From a bacterium (Candidatus Blackallbacteria) CG13_big_fil_rev_8_21_14_2_50_49_14 (lineage in GTDB: Bacteria > Cyanobacteriota > Sericytochromatia > UBA7694): a DNA stretch of 64,000 bases. Below the pieces are notes generated by a model. That model was not told the origin of the DNA and did no database searches. It saw only the letters and a program-made list of their open reading frames with translations. The stretch spans positions 124,001 through 188,000 of the forward strand of contig PFGG01000075.1 of the NCBI GenBank assembly GCA_002783405.1. The letters are read 5' to 3'. This document shows positions 8,853-18,129 of the stretch, piece by piece. Position 1 is the stretch's first letter, and each line of letters opens with the position of its first letter. A program made the position numbers and the translations under genes.

Positions 8853-11066
8853 ATGGACTTCAACCGCCTTGCGAGTGGAGCAGACGCCAGCATCAGCAAG
8901 CAGCTGGCAGAACAGCTTCTTTCCAATTCCCTGTTCCGTGATGCGGCTTTTAAAGCCAACCAGCCCAAAGAAGAAAATGAAACAGATAAAACCCAAGCGC
9001 CAGTCAATACTGGCTTGGACAATCTGCTCAATGAATTATCCAGCGCCTTGAATCAAGCCATGAATGGCGCTGAGGCCTCTTCAATTCCCACCTCCTCTGG
9101 TTTTTACAACCCCCAAAGCATTCAGGATCTTTTAACCCATCCTTTCATGCAAAAAGTATTGCAGCAATTGCCCATGGAAGACGCCCTCGGCATTCAGGTG
9201 CTCTTGGGCCAAGTCGATGCAGATGTCGCCGAAAATGTCGTGGACTTGCTCAACGCCCTGCCCTCTTCAACAGTGGCAAAAGTAGAAAGCGTTCTGAAGA
9301 ATTTAACCCCCGAACAGCTCGAAAAAGGCATCGCCTTCTTTCAAGCCTTGTTTGCTCCCGATGAAGACACTATTTTTCACCAACGTGAAAATGGCGATGT
9401 CTACTATAACAGCAGCAATATTGCCGCTGTTTCTGGAGCCGACCTGGATTCGTTCCTGCGTCTTTCCTACTATATCAGCCAACGGGGACAGAGCTTCAGC
9501 CATTTTCTGGATGCCAGTACCGAGGTGCTGCAAAAAGGCGATTACGATGATTTTCGCCGCTTTTTGGAAGTGGGCACCCTGGTGCTCTTCCGCAATGAAG
9601 ACATGGATAAATTCTATGATTTTGGCTCCAAAATTTTGGATAAAAGCCCCAATGACTATGAAGGAAATGCCTTTCAGGTCTATATGACCCTGGCCCATGG
9701 CGGCAGCCTGCAAAACTATATCGATATCGCCAATAACTTAGAAACCACAGGCTTTGAAGGCCGCAACAATCTGGTGGATCTGACACGGGTAGTGGTCGAC
9801 TTTAGAAACCAAGGCTGCTATACCCCCTATCTCTTCCAGATCATGGCTGAAGAAGCCAAAAACGGAGGCGATCTGCGTGAGTTCATGACCAATTATATGG
9901 TTGAGCGCGGCATGATCAGCACCAAGCCCGATCCCCGTGCCTCACAATATGATCGAATTGAACGGATTGATGGCGAACCGATGGTGATCAAGAAGGGCGA
10001 AAAAGCAGCCCTCTTTGCCCAAGCCATCAGCACCCGCGAAGGGCTCCTGCCCGAAAGCGTACTCTTCTGGAGTTCCAAAGAAGAAGGGCCCCTGATGCAT
10101 GGCAGCAGCTATCTCGATCTCTCTAAATTGGGAGTAGGTGTGCACCATATTGCCGTCAAAATTGGCAACTATGCCGGTGGCACAGATACCGCGATTAAAA
10201 CCGTGATTGTGGAAGCCGCTGACGGTCAAAGTGAAGATCTGCCCACAGAAGAAACCACGGTCACAGGGGGCAACACAGAGTCCCAAACCGGCATTGTGCT
10301 TCCCGACAACGGCCAGATCAAAATCACCGTAAAACAGGGTGACGCGGGCCTACCTTCGGATCTCTATATGCGCAAAAACGGTCAGAATGAAGAAATCGCT
10401 AAAAACGCCCAAAACAGTGCGGGCACAACCGTCACCAAGAATGTGAGTGCCGGTGATCGCCTTGATTTCTTTATTCGCACCAAAATGGGCAATTACAGCT
10501 ATGACCATGGCACAGACAGTGAAGACTATAACGGCCATGCCTATGCCAAAGTTGAACAAATCGGTGAAAATAAATGGCGGGTCTCCTTTGAAGATTTGCC
10601 CGGCAATATGACCGATTGGGATTATAACGATGTGGTCATGGAACTGGAGTTTGAGGCTGCTGCCCAGGCAGAAACAGATTCCGGACTTGACTCAGGCGTA
10701 GCAGTAACAGCGTATAGCAGTGAAGAAACCATTCAAATTACGCGCGATGCCTTAAGTGCCTTGAACACGGGCGGAGGAGCCTTCAGTCAATATGCTCAAC
10801 TGCTGAACGAACGCTATTATAAGGCGCTGGATTCCTTGGTCAGCTATAACCAAGAGTATATGGATAAACTGATCGACAATCTGAGCGATATGGAAAACAA
10901 AGAAGACGAATTAAAAGCCTTCTTTGCAAAAGCCTTAACGGATCTGACAGGTGAAGCACCTCCAGCTCCTGAGCCAGCCCCCGCACCCGCACCCGCACCG
11001 GCTCCAGCTCCTGAACCAGGACCTGAAAGCACGCCAACGGTTATCCGTCGCGGCGGTTACGGCTAA
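8853..11066 (+). CDS. DUF4114 domain protein with Pro-Ala tail
   Basis: A 737-residue protein starting at ATG 8853 behind AGAGAGG. It has no signal peptide that I can see. Residues 1-430 are mostly helical. Residues about 490-600 form a DUF4114 domain, with the family's acidic signature near its end (FEDLPGNMTDWDYNDVVMEL). DUF4114 domains occur on large extracellular and surface proteins and probably bind calcium. A helical C-terminal part follows, then an (AP)n/(PE) tail and a short basic end (RRGGYG). It is a single-gene unit closed by a strong terminator. Export route unknown. Confidence 0.75.
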   Translation: MDFNRLASGADASISKQLAEQLLSNSLFRDAAFKANQPKEENETDKTQAPVNTGLDNLLNELSSALNQAMNGAEASSIPTSSGFYNPQSIQDLLTHPFMQKVLQQLPMEDALGIQVLLGQVDADVAENVVDLLNALPSSTVAKVESVLKNLTPEQLEKGIAFFQALFAPDEDTIFHQRENGDVYYNSSNIAAVSGADLDSFLRLSYYISQRGQSFSHFLDASTEVLQKGDYDDFRRFLEVGTLVLFRNEDMDKFYDFGSKILDKSPNDYEGNAFQVYMTLAHGGSLQNYIDIANNLETTGFEGRNNLVDLTRVVVDFRNQGCYTPYLFQIMAEEAKNGGDLREFMTNYMVERGMISTKPDPRASQYDRIERIDGEPMVIKKGEKAALFAQAISTREGLLPESVLFWSSKEEGPLMHGSSYLDLSKLGVGVHHIAVKIGNYAGGTDTAIKTVIVEAADGQSEDLPTEETTVTGGNTESQTGIVLPDNGQIKITVKQGDAGLPSDLYMRKNGQNEEIAKNAQNSAGTTVTKNVSAGDRLDFFIRTKMGNYSYDHGTDSEDYNGHAYAKVEQIGENKWRVSFEDLPGNMTDWDYNDVVMELEFEAAAQAETDSGLDSGVAVTAYSSEETIQITRDALSALNTGGGAFSQYAQLLNERYYKALDSLVSYNQEYMDKLIDNLSDMENKEDELKAFFAKALTDLTGEAPPAPEPAPAPAPAPAPAPEPGPESTPTVIRRGGYG

Positions 11067-11098
11067 AAAGATTTAAAAAATCTAGGTACATAGCTTTG

Positions 11099-11127
11099 CC
11101 CCCTGCCTCAAGCAGGGGGTTTTTTCT
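11099..11127 (+). terminator. Intrinsic terminator after the DUF4114 gene
   Basis: Perfect 8-bp stem CCCCCTGC / GCAGGGGG with a 5-base loop, followed by six T residues. Confidence 0.93.
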
Positions 11128-11171
11128 TGGAATTGCCTGCTAATGAATTTAAAATTAGACTTTAAAGGGTA

Positions 11172-11180
11172 TGCTAAAAT
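11172..11180 (+). promoter_or_regulatory. Extended -10 promoter TGCTAAAAT (first wecB)
   Basis: Extended -10 with no -35. It predicts a start of transcription near 11187, only about a dozen bases before the ATG at 11199. Confidence 0.6.
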
Positions 11181-11198
11181 AGTTTGAAGTTAACACAA

Positions 11199-12269
11199 AT
11201 GAAAATATTTACGATCATCGGAGCCAGGCCCCAGTTTATCAAAGCGGCTGTAGTCTCCAGTGCGCTTGAAAAAGCTGGAGTCCAAGAAATACTGGTTCAT
11301 ACAGGTCAGCATTTTGATGCAGATATGTCGGATATTTTTTTTCATGAGCTGGGCTTAAAACCTCCTGCTTATCATTTGGGCATTGGGGGGTTATCTCATG
11401 GGGCCATGACAGGTCGCATGTTGGAATCCATTGAAACACTGTTAATCAATGAAAAGCCAACCTGTGTACTTGTCTATGGAGATACGAATTCAACCCTGGC
11501 AGGCGCTTTGGCTGCTGCAAAACTACATATCCCCATTGCCCATGTCGAAGCGGGAATGCGCTCTTTTAATCGCCAAATGCCCGAAGAAATTAATCGCGTA
11601 CTGGTCGATCATCTTTCAGACTATTTATTTGTAACAAGCGCCAAACCCATCGAATTGCTGGCCCAAGAAGGCATCACACAAGGTGTTCATTGCGTAGGTG
11701 ATGTCATGTATGACGCGGTCTTAACCTTTACTGCGCTGGCACAAAAATCTCAAATTCTCAGAAGATTAAAGATTAAAGCAAAAAAATATGGACTCGTGAC
11801 ATTACACCGCGCCGAAAACACAGACTCCCCAGAACGCCTCAAACTTTGGTTAAACCAGTTGGAACGGCTTGCTCAAGATTTAGAACTGGTGTTTACAGTT
11901 CATCCCCGTACTTCAAAAGCAATTCAAAGCATACACCCTGATTGGCATCCTAAGGGAATACTTTTAGTTGAACCCCTCGGCTATCTGGATATGCTAGCCC
12001 TCCAAAGTCAAGCCAGCTTGGTTATAACAGACAGTGGCGGATTACAAAAAGAAGCGCTTTATGCCAATACTCCCTGTCTGACCCTACGCAAAGAAACTGA
12101 ATGGGTAGAAACCCTAGAGTGCGGATGGAATCAATTGATAGGAAATAATCCAGAAGAACTTGTTTCAAAGGCCAAAATCCTCATGAATTCCTGTGCTGAG
12201 GCACAAGCACCTCAACTCTATGGAGACGGCACAGCCTCAAAAAAAATTGTAGCAATACTCACTAAATGA
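11199..12269 (+). CDS. wecB: UDP-N-acetylglucosamine 2-epimerase (non-hydrolysing), copy 1
   Basis: Interconverts UDP-GlcNAc and UDP-ManNAc for surface polysaccharide. The 356-residue protein starts with the family N-terminus MKIFTIIGARPQFIKAA and has TGQHFD, VYGDTNSTLAGALAA, HVEAGMRSFNRQMPEEINR, LVTLHRAENTD and the C-terminal TDSGGLQKEA and LRKETEWVE blocks. The ATG at 11199 fits the family better than a TTG 15 bases earlier. It overlaps the next glycosyltransferase by 4 bases. It is distinct from the second epimerase at 40.6 kb, and has the ETEWVE rather than ETTERPE variant, so the two probably serve different pathways (the WbpI/WecB subfamilies may differ in substrate). Confidence 0.92.
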   Translation: MKIFTIIGARPQFIKAAVVSSALEKAGVQEILVHTGQHFDADMSDIFFHELGLKPPAYHLGIGGLSHGAMTGRMLESIETLLINEKPTCVLVYGDTNSTLAGALAAAKLHIPIAHVEAGMRSFNRQMPEEINRVLVDHLSDYLFVTSAKPIELLAQEGITQGVHCVGDVMYDAVLTFTALAQKSQILRRLKIKAKKYGLVTLHRAENTDSPERLKLWLNQLERLAQDLELVFTVHPRTSKAIQSIHPDWHPKGILLVEPLGYLDMLALQSQASLVITDSGGLQKEALYANTPCLTLRKETEWVETLECGWNQLIGNNPEELVSKAKILMNSCAEAQAPQLYGDGTASKKIVAILTK

Positions 12270-13321
12270 ACCCTCGTCCTCATATTCTGATGTTGGGCCA
12301 GTATCCCCTCGAAACCTTGGATTCAGCCCCCAAAATACGCACTTGGTTTCTCTGGAAAGCATTAGAACAAATCGCTGAAGTAACCTTTGTTACGGGAACC
12401 AGAAAAAGCCGTCGCGCCCCTCTGATTAAATTAATCAGACAAGGCAACCTTAAGAAATTTGATGCTGTTTATCTGGAAGCGGCAACCTCTACCAGTATGG
12501 AAATAGATCTCTTACTTTTATTCCTACTGAAATCAGCAAAAATTCCAATTGGGATTTATATTCGAGATGCCTATCCTCTATTTGGGCTCAGTCCGGTGAC
12601 AAATCTTAAGGAATTGCTTCTAAATTGGGCTTGGTACATTTCCCAATGGTTCTACCGTCAAGTTGCAGATATATTATTTTTTCCAACACAAAGTTTAGCT
12701 GATTGTTTTGATTTTAAAAATAAACAGCTCTTGCCTCCAGCATCCCAGACCAACTTAGTTAAAAGTATTTACCAAGGACCTTTTGATACCCTATTCTTTG
12801 CCGGAAATCTAAATCAAGAAAATGGTTGGTCTTTTTTAAAAGAAACGATGGAAAAAATTTACAGGGTTCAACCCTCCATACGTTTGTTAGCCTTAACACC
12901 CACACAACTCGAAGATAATTATCCTTGGCTTGAAATTCGCAGAGGTGTTCTAAAAGATATTCTAGATGACTTACCGCGTATTGCTGCAGCTCTTATTCCT
13001 CGCCCACAAACTGCATATAATAATCTAGCCATCCCTGTAAAACTTATGGATTATTTTTCTTTGGGTTTGCCCGTCATTTCAACTCCCTGTCTTGAAACAG
13101 CCAAAATTATTGTAGACAACAATCTTGGCATAGTCTCTGCTCCAAATGAGTTTGATAAGGCCTCACTCTACCTTATACAGGACAGAGACAAAAGAAATGA
13201 AATTTCAAGTAATATTATTCAAAATTTTCTATCTTCGAATAGCTGGGATAAAAGAGCTTCTGATTTATTGTCTATCCTTCTACAAACCCAAGATAGATTT
13301 TCCTCCAAAAGAATGGATTGA
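12266..13321 (+). CDS. GT-B glycosyltransferase (group 1-like)
   Basis: A 351-residue protein coupled to the epimerase by an ATGA overlap. The C-terminal half has the nucleotide-sugar binding pattern of group 1 transferases (PVKLMDYFSLGLPVISTPC followed by ETAKIIVDNNLGIV), while the N-terminal half is diverged (GQYPLETLDSAPKIRTWFLWKAL). Its codon use is AT-richer than that of genes on either side of the 11-15.5 kb block, in line with a transferred polysaccharide cassette. Donor and acceptor unknown. Confidence 0.75.
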   Translation: MNPRPHILMLGQYPLETLDSAPKIRTWFLWKALEQIAEVTFVTGTRKSRRAPLIKLIRQGNLKKFDAVYLEAATSTSMEIDLLLLFLLKSAKIPIGIYIRDAYPLFGLSPVTNLKELLLNWAWYISQWFYRQVADILFFPTQSLADCFDFKNKQLLPPASQTNLVKSIYQGPFDTLFFAGNLNQENGWSFLKETMEKIYRVQPSIRLLALTPTQLEDNYPWLEIRRGVLKDILDDLPRIAAALIPRPQTAYNNLAIPVKLMDYFSLGLPVISTPCLETAKIIVDNNLGIVSAPNEFDKASLYLIQDRDKRNEISSNIIQNFLSSNSWDKRASDLLSILLQTQDRFSSKRMD

Positions 13322-13392
13322 CCTGTTAAAAAATTTTCTGTTCAAATTACTTAAAGTTGAAATCGATCACACAGAAAATTTAAAATTACGTT

Positions 13393-15249
13393 TTAGCTAT
13401 CTATAAATCTACGTAACCACAATTCTAAATTGATAATTTTCCAAATCATTTGAGATATATCGTCAGATTTTCCACTTACCCATTGCTCATAAGCTTCAAG
13501 TACCCGTTTTCCATTCCAATAATGTCTCTGTTGAAAACGAGAATCGTTCAAAATTTCTCTTACAAAGGGTTGAAGTGTTTGCCTTAGCCAAGTTTGTTGT
13601 GGGACCACAAACCCAATTTTAGTTTTTCTCCATTGGATTTCAGAAGGCAAGATACTTTCCATCGACTGCCGCAAAATCCACTTGGACCAACCTTTTTGAA
13701 TTAAGTAAAATTCAGGCAAGGAAAAAACAAATTGCACCAATCGATAGTCAAGAAATGGAACTCTTGCTTCTAATGAAAAAGCCATAGAATTTCTATCTTC
13801 ATATCTTAATAATTGGCTAAGACTTGAATCAAGCAGGTTATAAAGTTCATTTTTAAGAATTTTCGGATAAGAATATTTATAATTTTCAGCTCGCTTCTGG
13901 CTGTAAATTTGAAGAAACTCTTTATTGAGATAGGGCCTCATAAGGGTTCTACTTTCCCAATTATGAATCAAACGAGGAAAAAACATACGCCCAAAGCGTC
14001 TCATCGTTTGCAGAGGAGCACTGAATATTTCAGGAGCAACCTCGCCATACAAACGGCTCCAATTCATTTCTCGCAATAAATCTGCCCAAAAAAAACTATG
14101 AAAGCCATAACCGGCAAGAACTTCATCAGCTCCTTGGCCATCTAGCAATACTGTAATCCCCTTGTTTTTAGCCGTTTTCATAACCATCCACTGGGCAAAG
14201 ATGCTTAAACTAACAAAAGGTTCATCTTGATAGTAAATAAGTTTTTCAAGATCTTCCATCAAACTATTTTCATCAGGAAATACAAAATTTCTGTTTGCTC
14301 CTGTATTATTAAGAACAAACTCCATAAATGGACGCTCATCAATATTATTTTCTTCAAAGCAAGCAGAAAATGTCTCTTGTTTATATAAAGAAGATTTTTT
14401 TTCTTTACTCAAAAGTTGGTTCGTCATACAAACAATGGATGACGAATCTAATCCACCACTAAGACAAGTGCCAATGGGAACATCACTTCTCATTCTCAAA
14501 CGAATGCTATCAGCAAACAGAAATCGAAATTCATCTACAGGATCAGAATAACTCAAAGCAATGTCCTGGACCGTTGCTAAATCCCAATAACGCCATACTC
14601 TTTTATTTTCACGATCAATCGCCAATGAATGAGCAGGTTCTAACTGAAAAATTTCTCTTATAAATGTTTTATCTTGATAATTTGCAAAATTATGATTTAA
14701 ATATAAAAAAACAGATTCATTAGATATATTTAAATCCAATTCTTTTATGGCACATATCGCTTTCAATTCTGAAGCGAAATAAAAACAACCATTTAATATG
14801 GAATAATAAAATGGTTTAATTCCAAAACGATCTCTACTGCAAAATAATTGCTTACGTTTTTCATCCCAAATTGCAAAGGCCCACATCCCATTAAATTGGT
14901 TAACACAATCGGCACCATACAATTGATAGGCAGCCAAAATCACTTCAGTATCGGTTTCTGTTTGGAAAATAAAACCTTTTTCTTTAAGATCTTGTTTAAG
15001 TTCTATATAATTATAGATTTCACCGTTATAAACAATCCAATAACGCCCATCGGCGCTAGACATCGGCTGATGTCCAGCCTCAGATAGATCAATAATAGAC
15101 AACCGTCTATGCGCCAAACCAATTGAATCATTCAAATAAAGGCCATCATCATCAGGACCTCGATGTTGTATAGCAAGAGCCATTATTTCCAATTGAGAAG
15201 GGTCTATAGAACCTCCATTTAATTTAAAAACCCCGGCAATTCCACACAT
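13393..15249 (-). CDS. asnB: Asparagine synthetase B (glutamine-hydrolysing)
   Basis: A 618-residue class II amidotransferase. The mature N-terminus MCGIAGVF carries the catalytic Cys2 and the glutaminase block HRGPDDDG/HRRLSIIDLSEAGHQPM; the synthetase domain has the ATP-binding SGGLDSSS loop near residue 265 and LEARVPFLDYRLV. AsnB homologues in polysaccharide loci often amidate sugar acids or act on amino-acid decorations rather than making free asparagine, and the neighbouring epimerase and glycosyltransferase favour that reading. It is convergent with the glycosyltransferase and is among the most AT-rich genes of the window. Confidence 0.93.
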   Translation of the reverse strand: MCGIAGVFKLNGGSIDPSQLEIMALAIQHRGPDDDGLYLNDSIGLAHRRLSIIDLSEAGHQPMSSADGRYWIVYNGEIYNYIELKQDLKEKGFIFQTETDTEVILAAYQLYGADCVNQFNGMWAFAIWDEKRKQLFCSRDRFGIKPFYYSILNGCFYFASELKAICAIKELDLNISNESVFLYLNHNFANYQDKTFIREIFQLEPAHSLAIDRENKRVWRYWDLATVQDIALSYSDPVDEFRFLFADSIRLRMRSDVPIGTCLSGGLDSSSIVCMTNQLLSKEKKSSLYKQETFSACFEENNIDERPFMEFVLNNTGANRNFVFPDENSLMEDLEKLIYYQDEPFVSLSIFAQWMVMKTAKNKGITVLLDGQGADEVLAGYGFHSFFWADLLREMNWSRLYGEVAPEIFSAPLQTMRRFGRMFFPRLIHNWESRTLMRPYLNKEFLQIYSQKRAENYKYSYPKILKNELYNLLDSSLSQLLRYEDRNSMAFSLEARVPFLDYRLVQFVFSLPEFYLIQKGWSKWILRQSMESILPSEIQWRKTKIGFVVPQQTWLRQTLQPFVREILNDSRFQQRHYWNGKRVLEAYEQWVSGKSDDISQMIWKIINLELWLRRFIDS

Positions 15250-15522
15250 ACGTAGTTACTCAATAATCCTTGAATTTAAAAGCTTTCTATTTTGCAATAG
15301 GTACTTATGGCTTTATTACAGTTCTTTTAAAACTCTCATAAAAAATAAATTTAGTAATCGCCTTAATATACTAATCAGGCCCTTCGATATATGATTTAAC
15401 AAAGCAAAATTTTTCTTCTTATCTCGAAAGCAAATGCCTTTAGCTCTGTAATACTGACATTCATGATACTCCTGCGGTAAGATGATAGCAAAACCAGTCA
15501 AAAACTTTGGAGATTGAAATGT
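15250..15522. other. Intergenic region between asnB and the small membrane peptide
   Basis: About 270 AT-rich bases. They hold the asnB upstream region and that of the small peptide. A 61-codon minus frame (15316-15501) is present but needs a TTG start and has no clear ribosome site, so it is not called. Nothing else is recognised. Confidence 0.4.
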
Positions 15523-15636
15523 ATGGGTACCCCTGAAAGTACTTTTGTTGTTGCAACGGTTATCACCCTGATTCTAACTGCGCTGGTAGCAGGCTCAACT
15601 TTTCTAGCCCGTATTGGCAAAGTCAAAGGCGAATAA
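15523..15636 (+). CDS. 37-residue single-span membrane peptide
   Basis: ATG 15523 lies ten bases after a GGAG and opens a 37-codon frame ending in TAA. The product starts MGTPESTFVV, has one hydrophobic helix (residues about 8-29) and a basic end (ARIGKVKGE). Length and shape match the small subunits that decorate membrane complexes. It does not match any photosystem or cytochrome b6f peptide closely enough to name. It lies alone between two minus-strand genes, so it would be its own transcript. It was absent from the longer reading frames and is easy to miss. Confidence 0.5.
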   Translation: MGTPESTFVVATVITLILTALVAGSTFLARIGKVKGE

Positions 15637-15680
15637 GCCCTTTCATTGAAACACTTGAAGCTCTGAACAGACTTCCTCCC

Positions 15681-17270
15681 TCATGCAGAGGGCAAAACCG
15701 TTTCATGAGAGCGTTTCAACAGCCAACTGGCAAACGCTTCGGAGAATTTAAAATTCTGATTCTGAAAAATTTCTGGTTGGCTGTTGATGTAGTGTAAGAA
15801 AAAATAGATATCCCTTTCACTGATATTGCGAAAAATCTGACGCATGGGACGGCCCTTATAAGGACCTTGTGAAGGAGCGGGAAACTGGGCGACCAAATCA
15901 ATACAGGCCCGCACATCCTCCATTGCTTTTTCCATAAACAAACGCTCAACTTCTTCTGGCGATTTACCGGTTGCGAGCACCATCGCTTTTTTCTGAACCG
16001 TCAGAAAACGAATATTCTGTTTATAAAGTGGGAAATAGTTCAGCGCAGGAACTTCTGGGAAAGGCTCTGTAATCACTGTTTTATGCGAACGCTTCAAAAC
16101 CCAGCTTGCAAAGGCCTCGGAAAATTTGAATTGCTTGTCTTTAAAGGCCCCAGGATGCGCCTGAACATAATGCAAAAAGAAATAAACATCCTGCTCACGA
16201 CTATTTTTAAAGAGATAGGCCATGGGAATGCCCCGGTACGGCCCTTCTTTGGGATCAGGTAATTTTTGCACCATTTTAATGCATTTACGCAAATCTTCCA
16301 GCGCTTCCTGTAAAAAGCGCGCCTCTAGATCGTGCTCTGAACCCTCAGAGGGAAGAGGGTTCTTTTCAAAGCTCAAAAAGACAATGCCCTCTTTCAGCAA
16401 AGGCCCATATTGAACAGGGGGAACAGGCGGCACCTGATCCAAAAGACTGCTCTCAGCAACGGGCGCAGCAGCCACAGGGGCTGGCGGCGGTGAAGAAGAG
16501 TGAACAGAACCCACAGGGCGCGCCTGGGGCTGAGAGGGCAAAGGTTCATCTTCAAAATCCTGATCTTCCATTTCTTCAGCGCGTGAGGAAGATTTTTTCC
16601 CCCATCGGTTGATCATGCCCACCATGCGATTGCCGACCTTTTTCACCCCTCCCACCACAGAAGCAGAAAGTTTATCCCCGATTTGACGGATATTATCGCC
16701 AATTGAATCTGCCGCAGTTTTCACATTTTCAGCGGTTTCATCGATTTTTTCGGCAATGTCTTTGATATTGGTCTTGAGTTCAGTGGTTTTATGGCTGTTG
16801 CCAGAATTTAAACTTCGTGTGCGTGAAGGCATTTCAGGCTGTTGTTCGGCCTGTCGGCGGGCCGCCTCAGCAGCTTCCTCGCGTTTCTTTTTTTCATCTT
16901 CAGCAGCCAGTTCATTGTAGCGACGGGCCCTTTGAATACTCGGTTTATTGACACGGGTAATCTGTACTTTGGGCTTGGCTTCGACAACAGGCTTGGCAGA
17001 GACCGGTGAAAGATCCGCAGGTGTAATCACTGACAAAGGCGGAAGATCACCATAAACAGGCCCTTGAACAGGTGGCGAAGGATCCTCTAAATTCTCAAGA
17101 TCTTCTACCATATGCATTTCCTGCGGCTCAAGCAAAACCTCTTCTTCAAAGTCCTCGCCCAAGGAATAGGAATCCTGAGAGATCACCGCATCGGCAGCAC
17201 TCCAGTCACGATAATACTGAGGCCCCGAATCTCCACGCAGGGAACGGGGAGGACGTTTCTGCTCTGCCAT
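15681..17270 (-). CDS. Unknown protein with tandem C-terminal domains
   Basis: A 529-residue soluble protein. Residues 1-150 are acidic, Pro-rich and probably disordered; residues about 155-230 form an amphipathic helix (IKDIAEKIDETAENVKTAAD) and a basic patch (VGNRMVGMINRWGKKSS). Two copies of a domain of roughly 110 residues follow (about 288-395 and 408-525). Each copy carries GPYxGxPM, then a Glu-x-Asp-x-YFFLHY motif, and ends in FKFSEAFASWxLKRSHxTV. I know no family with this signature. The gene has an extended -10 (TGATATACT) on its own strand. Confidence 0.7.
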   Translation of the reverse strand: MAEQKRPPRSLRGDSGPQYYRDWSAADAVISQDSYSLGEDFEEEVLLEPQEMHMVEDLENLEDPSPPVQGPVYGDLPPLSVITPADLSPVSAKPVVEAKPKVQITRVNKPSIQRARRYNELAAEDEKKKREEAAEAARRQAEQQPEMPSRTRSLNSGNSHKTTELKTNIKDIAEKIDETAENVKTAADSIGDNIRQIGDKLSASVVGGVKKVGNRMVGMINRWGKKSSSRAEEMEDQDFEDEPLPSQPQARPVGSVHSSSPPPAPVAAAPVAESSLLDQVPPVPPVQYGPLLKEGIVFLSFEKNPLPSEGSEHDLEARFLQEALEDLRKCIKMVQKLPDPKEGPYRGIPMAYLFKNSREQDVYFFLHYVQAHPGAFKDKQFKFSEAFASWVLKRSHKTVITEPFPEVPALNYFPLYKQNIRFLTVQKKAMVLATGKSPEEVERLFMEKAMEDVRACIDLVAQFPAPSQGPYKGRPMRQIFRNISERDIYFFLHYINSQPEIFQNQNFKFSEAFASWLLKRSHETVLPSA

Positions 17271-17318
17271 AATCTGCCCTTGCCTTTTCTAAAAATCGGA
17301 AAAGTTTTCGCTATAATC

Positions 17319-17327
17319 AGTATATCA
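17319..17327 (-). promoter_or_regulatory. Extended -10 promoter TGATATACT (tandem-domain protein)
   Basis: Reads on the minus strand 49 bases before the ATG at 17270. It overlaps the last bases ahead of the enoyl-CoA hydratase stop codon. Confidence 0.45.
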
Positions 17328-17335
17328 GAGGTGAT

Positions 17336-18121
17336 CTAAGCGTCCTGCCAAACCGCTGGCCGTTTTTCGAGAAAAGCTTGAAGCCCTTCACGCGCATCGC
17401 GGGTATGCAAATTTTGGGAAAGCATGCCCTTGAGATAAGGCAGCGCCTGGTGAATATCCATTTCTGACATGGTATAAAAGGCTTCACGCCCCAACTGTAA
17501 GGTTTTGGCACTTTTGGTACTGAGTTTCTGTACCAATTCAGACACCTTGAGATCCAGTTCTTCAGCAGGCACAGCATAATTGATCATGCCCAATTGTTCG
17601 GCTTCATGGGCAGAAATTTTGTCACCGGTAAAGATCATTTCCAATAATTTTTTGCGGCTCATATTGCGAAACAAAACAGGCATGATCATCATCGGAAACA
17701 GACCAATCTGAATTTCAGGCGTTCCAAAACTTGCATTTTTAGAAGCCACAACTAAATCACAGGCCAAAGCCAAACCAAACCCACCTCCCAGGGCAAAACC
17801 ATTGACCCGCGCAATCGTGGGCTTATTGAGCTTCATCAAAAGTTCAAAGAGTTGCAAAAGACGCTCACGAAAGGCGTGTTCATCCATACTGGCCTGGGTT
17901 TCATTGTAAAAGCTGTCAATATCTGCACCGGCACAGAAAGATTTCTCGCCAGCTCCTGTAATCACCACCACCCGTGCAGCATGATCTGCCTGCGCCTTTT
18001 GCAACGCCGCTAAAAGCGCATCCAACAAGGGAATGCTCAAGGCATTCAAACGCTGGGGGCGTTGAAGGGTCAGCCAGGCGGCTTTTTCTTTCAGGGTATA
18101 AGTGACGAGTTCTTCTGTCAT
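17336..18121 (-). CDS. Enoyl-CoA hydratase/isomerase family protein
   Basis: A 261-residue crotonase-fold protein. The oxyanion-hole segments are visible (FCAGADID near residue 62 and ALGGGFGLALACDLVVAS near residue 108). Glu of PEIQIGLFP lies where a catalytic Glu is expected, whereas the first catalytic Glu position of ECH1 seems to be taken by a non-acidic residue in the ALGGG helix. It could be a hydratase, isomerase or a methylglutaconyl-CoA-type enzyme. It follows the BatB-like gene by eight bases on the same strand. No other beta-oxidation gene is nearby. Confidence 0.85.
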   Translation of the reverse strand: MTEELVTYTLKEKAAWLTLQRPQRLNALSIPLLDALLAALQKAQADHAARVVVITGAGEKSFCAGADIDSFYNETQASMDEHAFRERLLQLFELLMKLNKPTIARVNGFALGGGFGLALACDLVVASKNASFGTPEIQIGLFPMMIMPVLFRNMSRKKLLEMIFTGDKISAHEAEQLGMINYAVPAEELDLKVSELVQKLSTKSAKTLQLGREAFYTMSEMDIHQALPYLKGMLSQNLHTRDAREGLQAFLEKRPAVWQDA

Positions 18122-18129
18122 GATCTTTC

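Noticed and set aside
11184-11201. TTG start for the first UDP-GlcNAc epimerase
   Set aside because: It would begin at or before the predicted transcription start; the ATG 15 bases later matches the family N-terminus.
13146-13406. 86-codon plus frame at the end of the glycosyltransferase
   Set aside because: It lies almost wholly inside the glycosyltransferase and asnB ends, and gives no family pattern.
15316-15501. 61-codon minus frame upstream of asnB
   Set aside because: Needs a TTG start, has no ribosome site and no motif; possible decayed gene, but unsupported.
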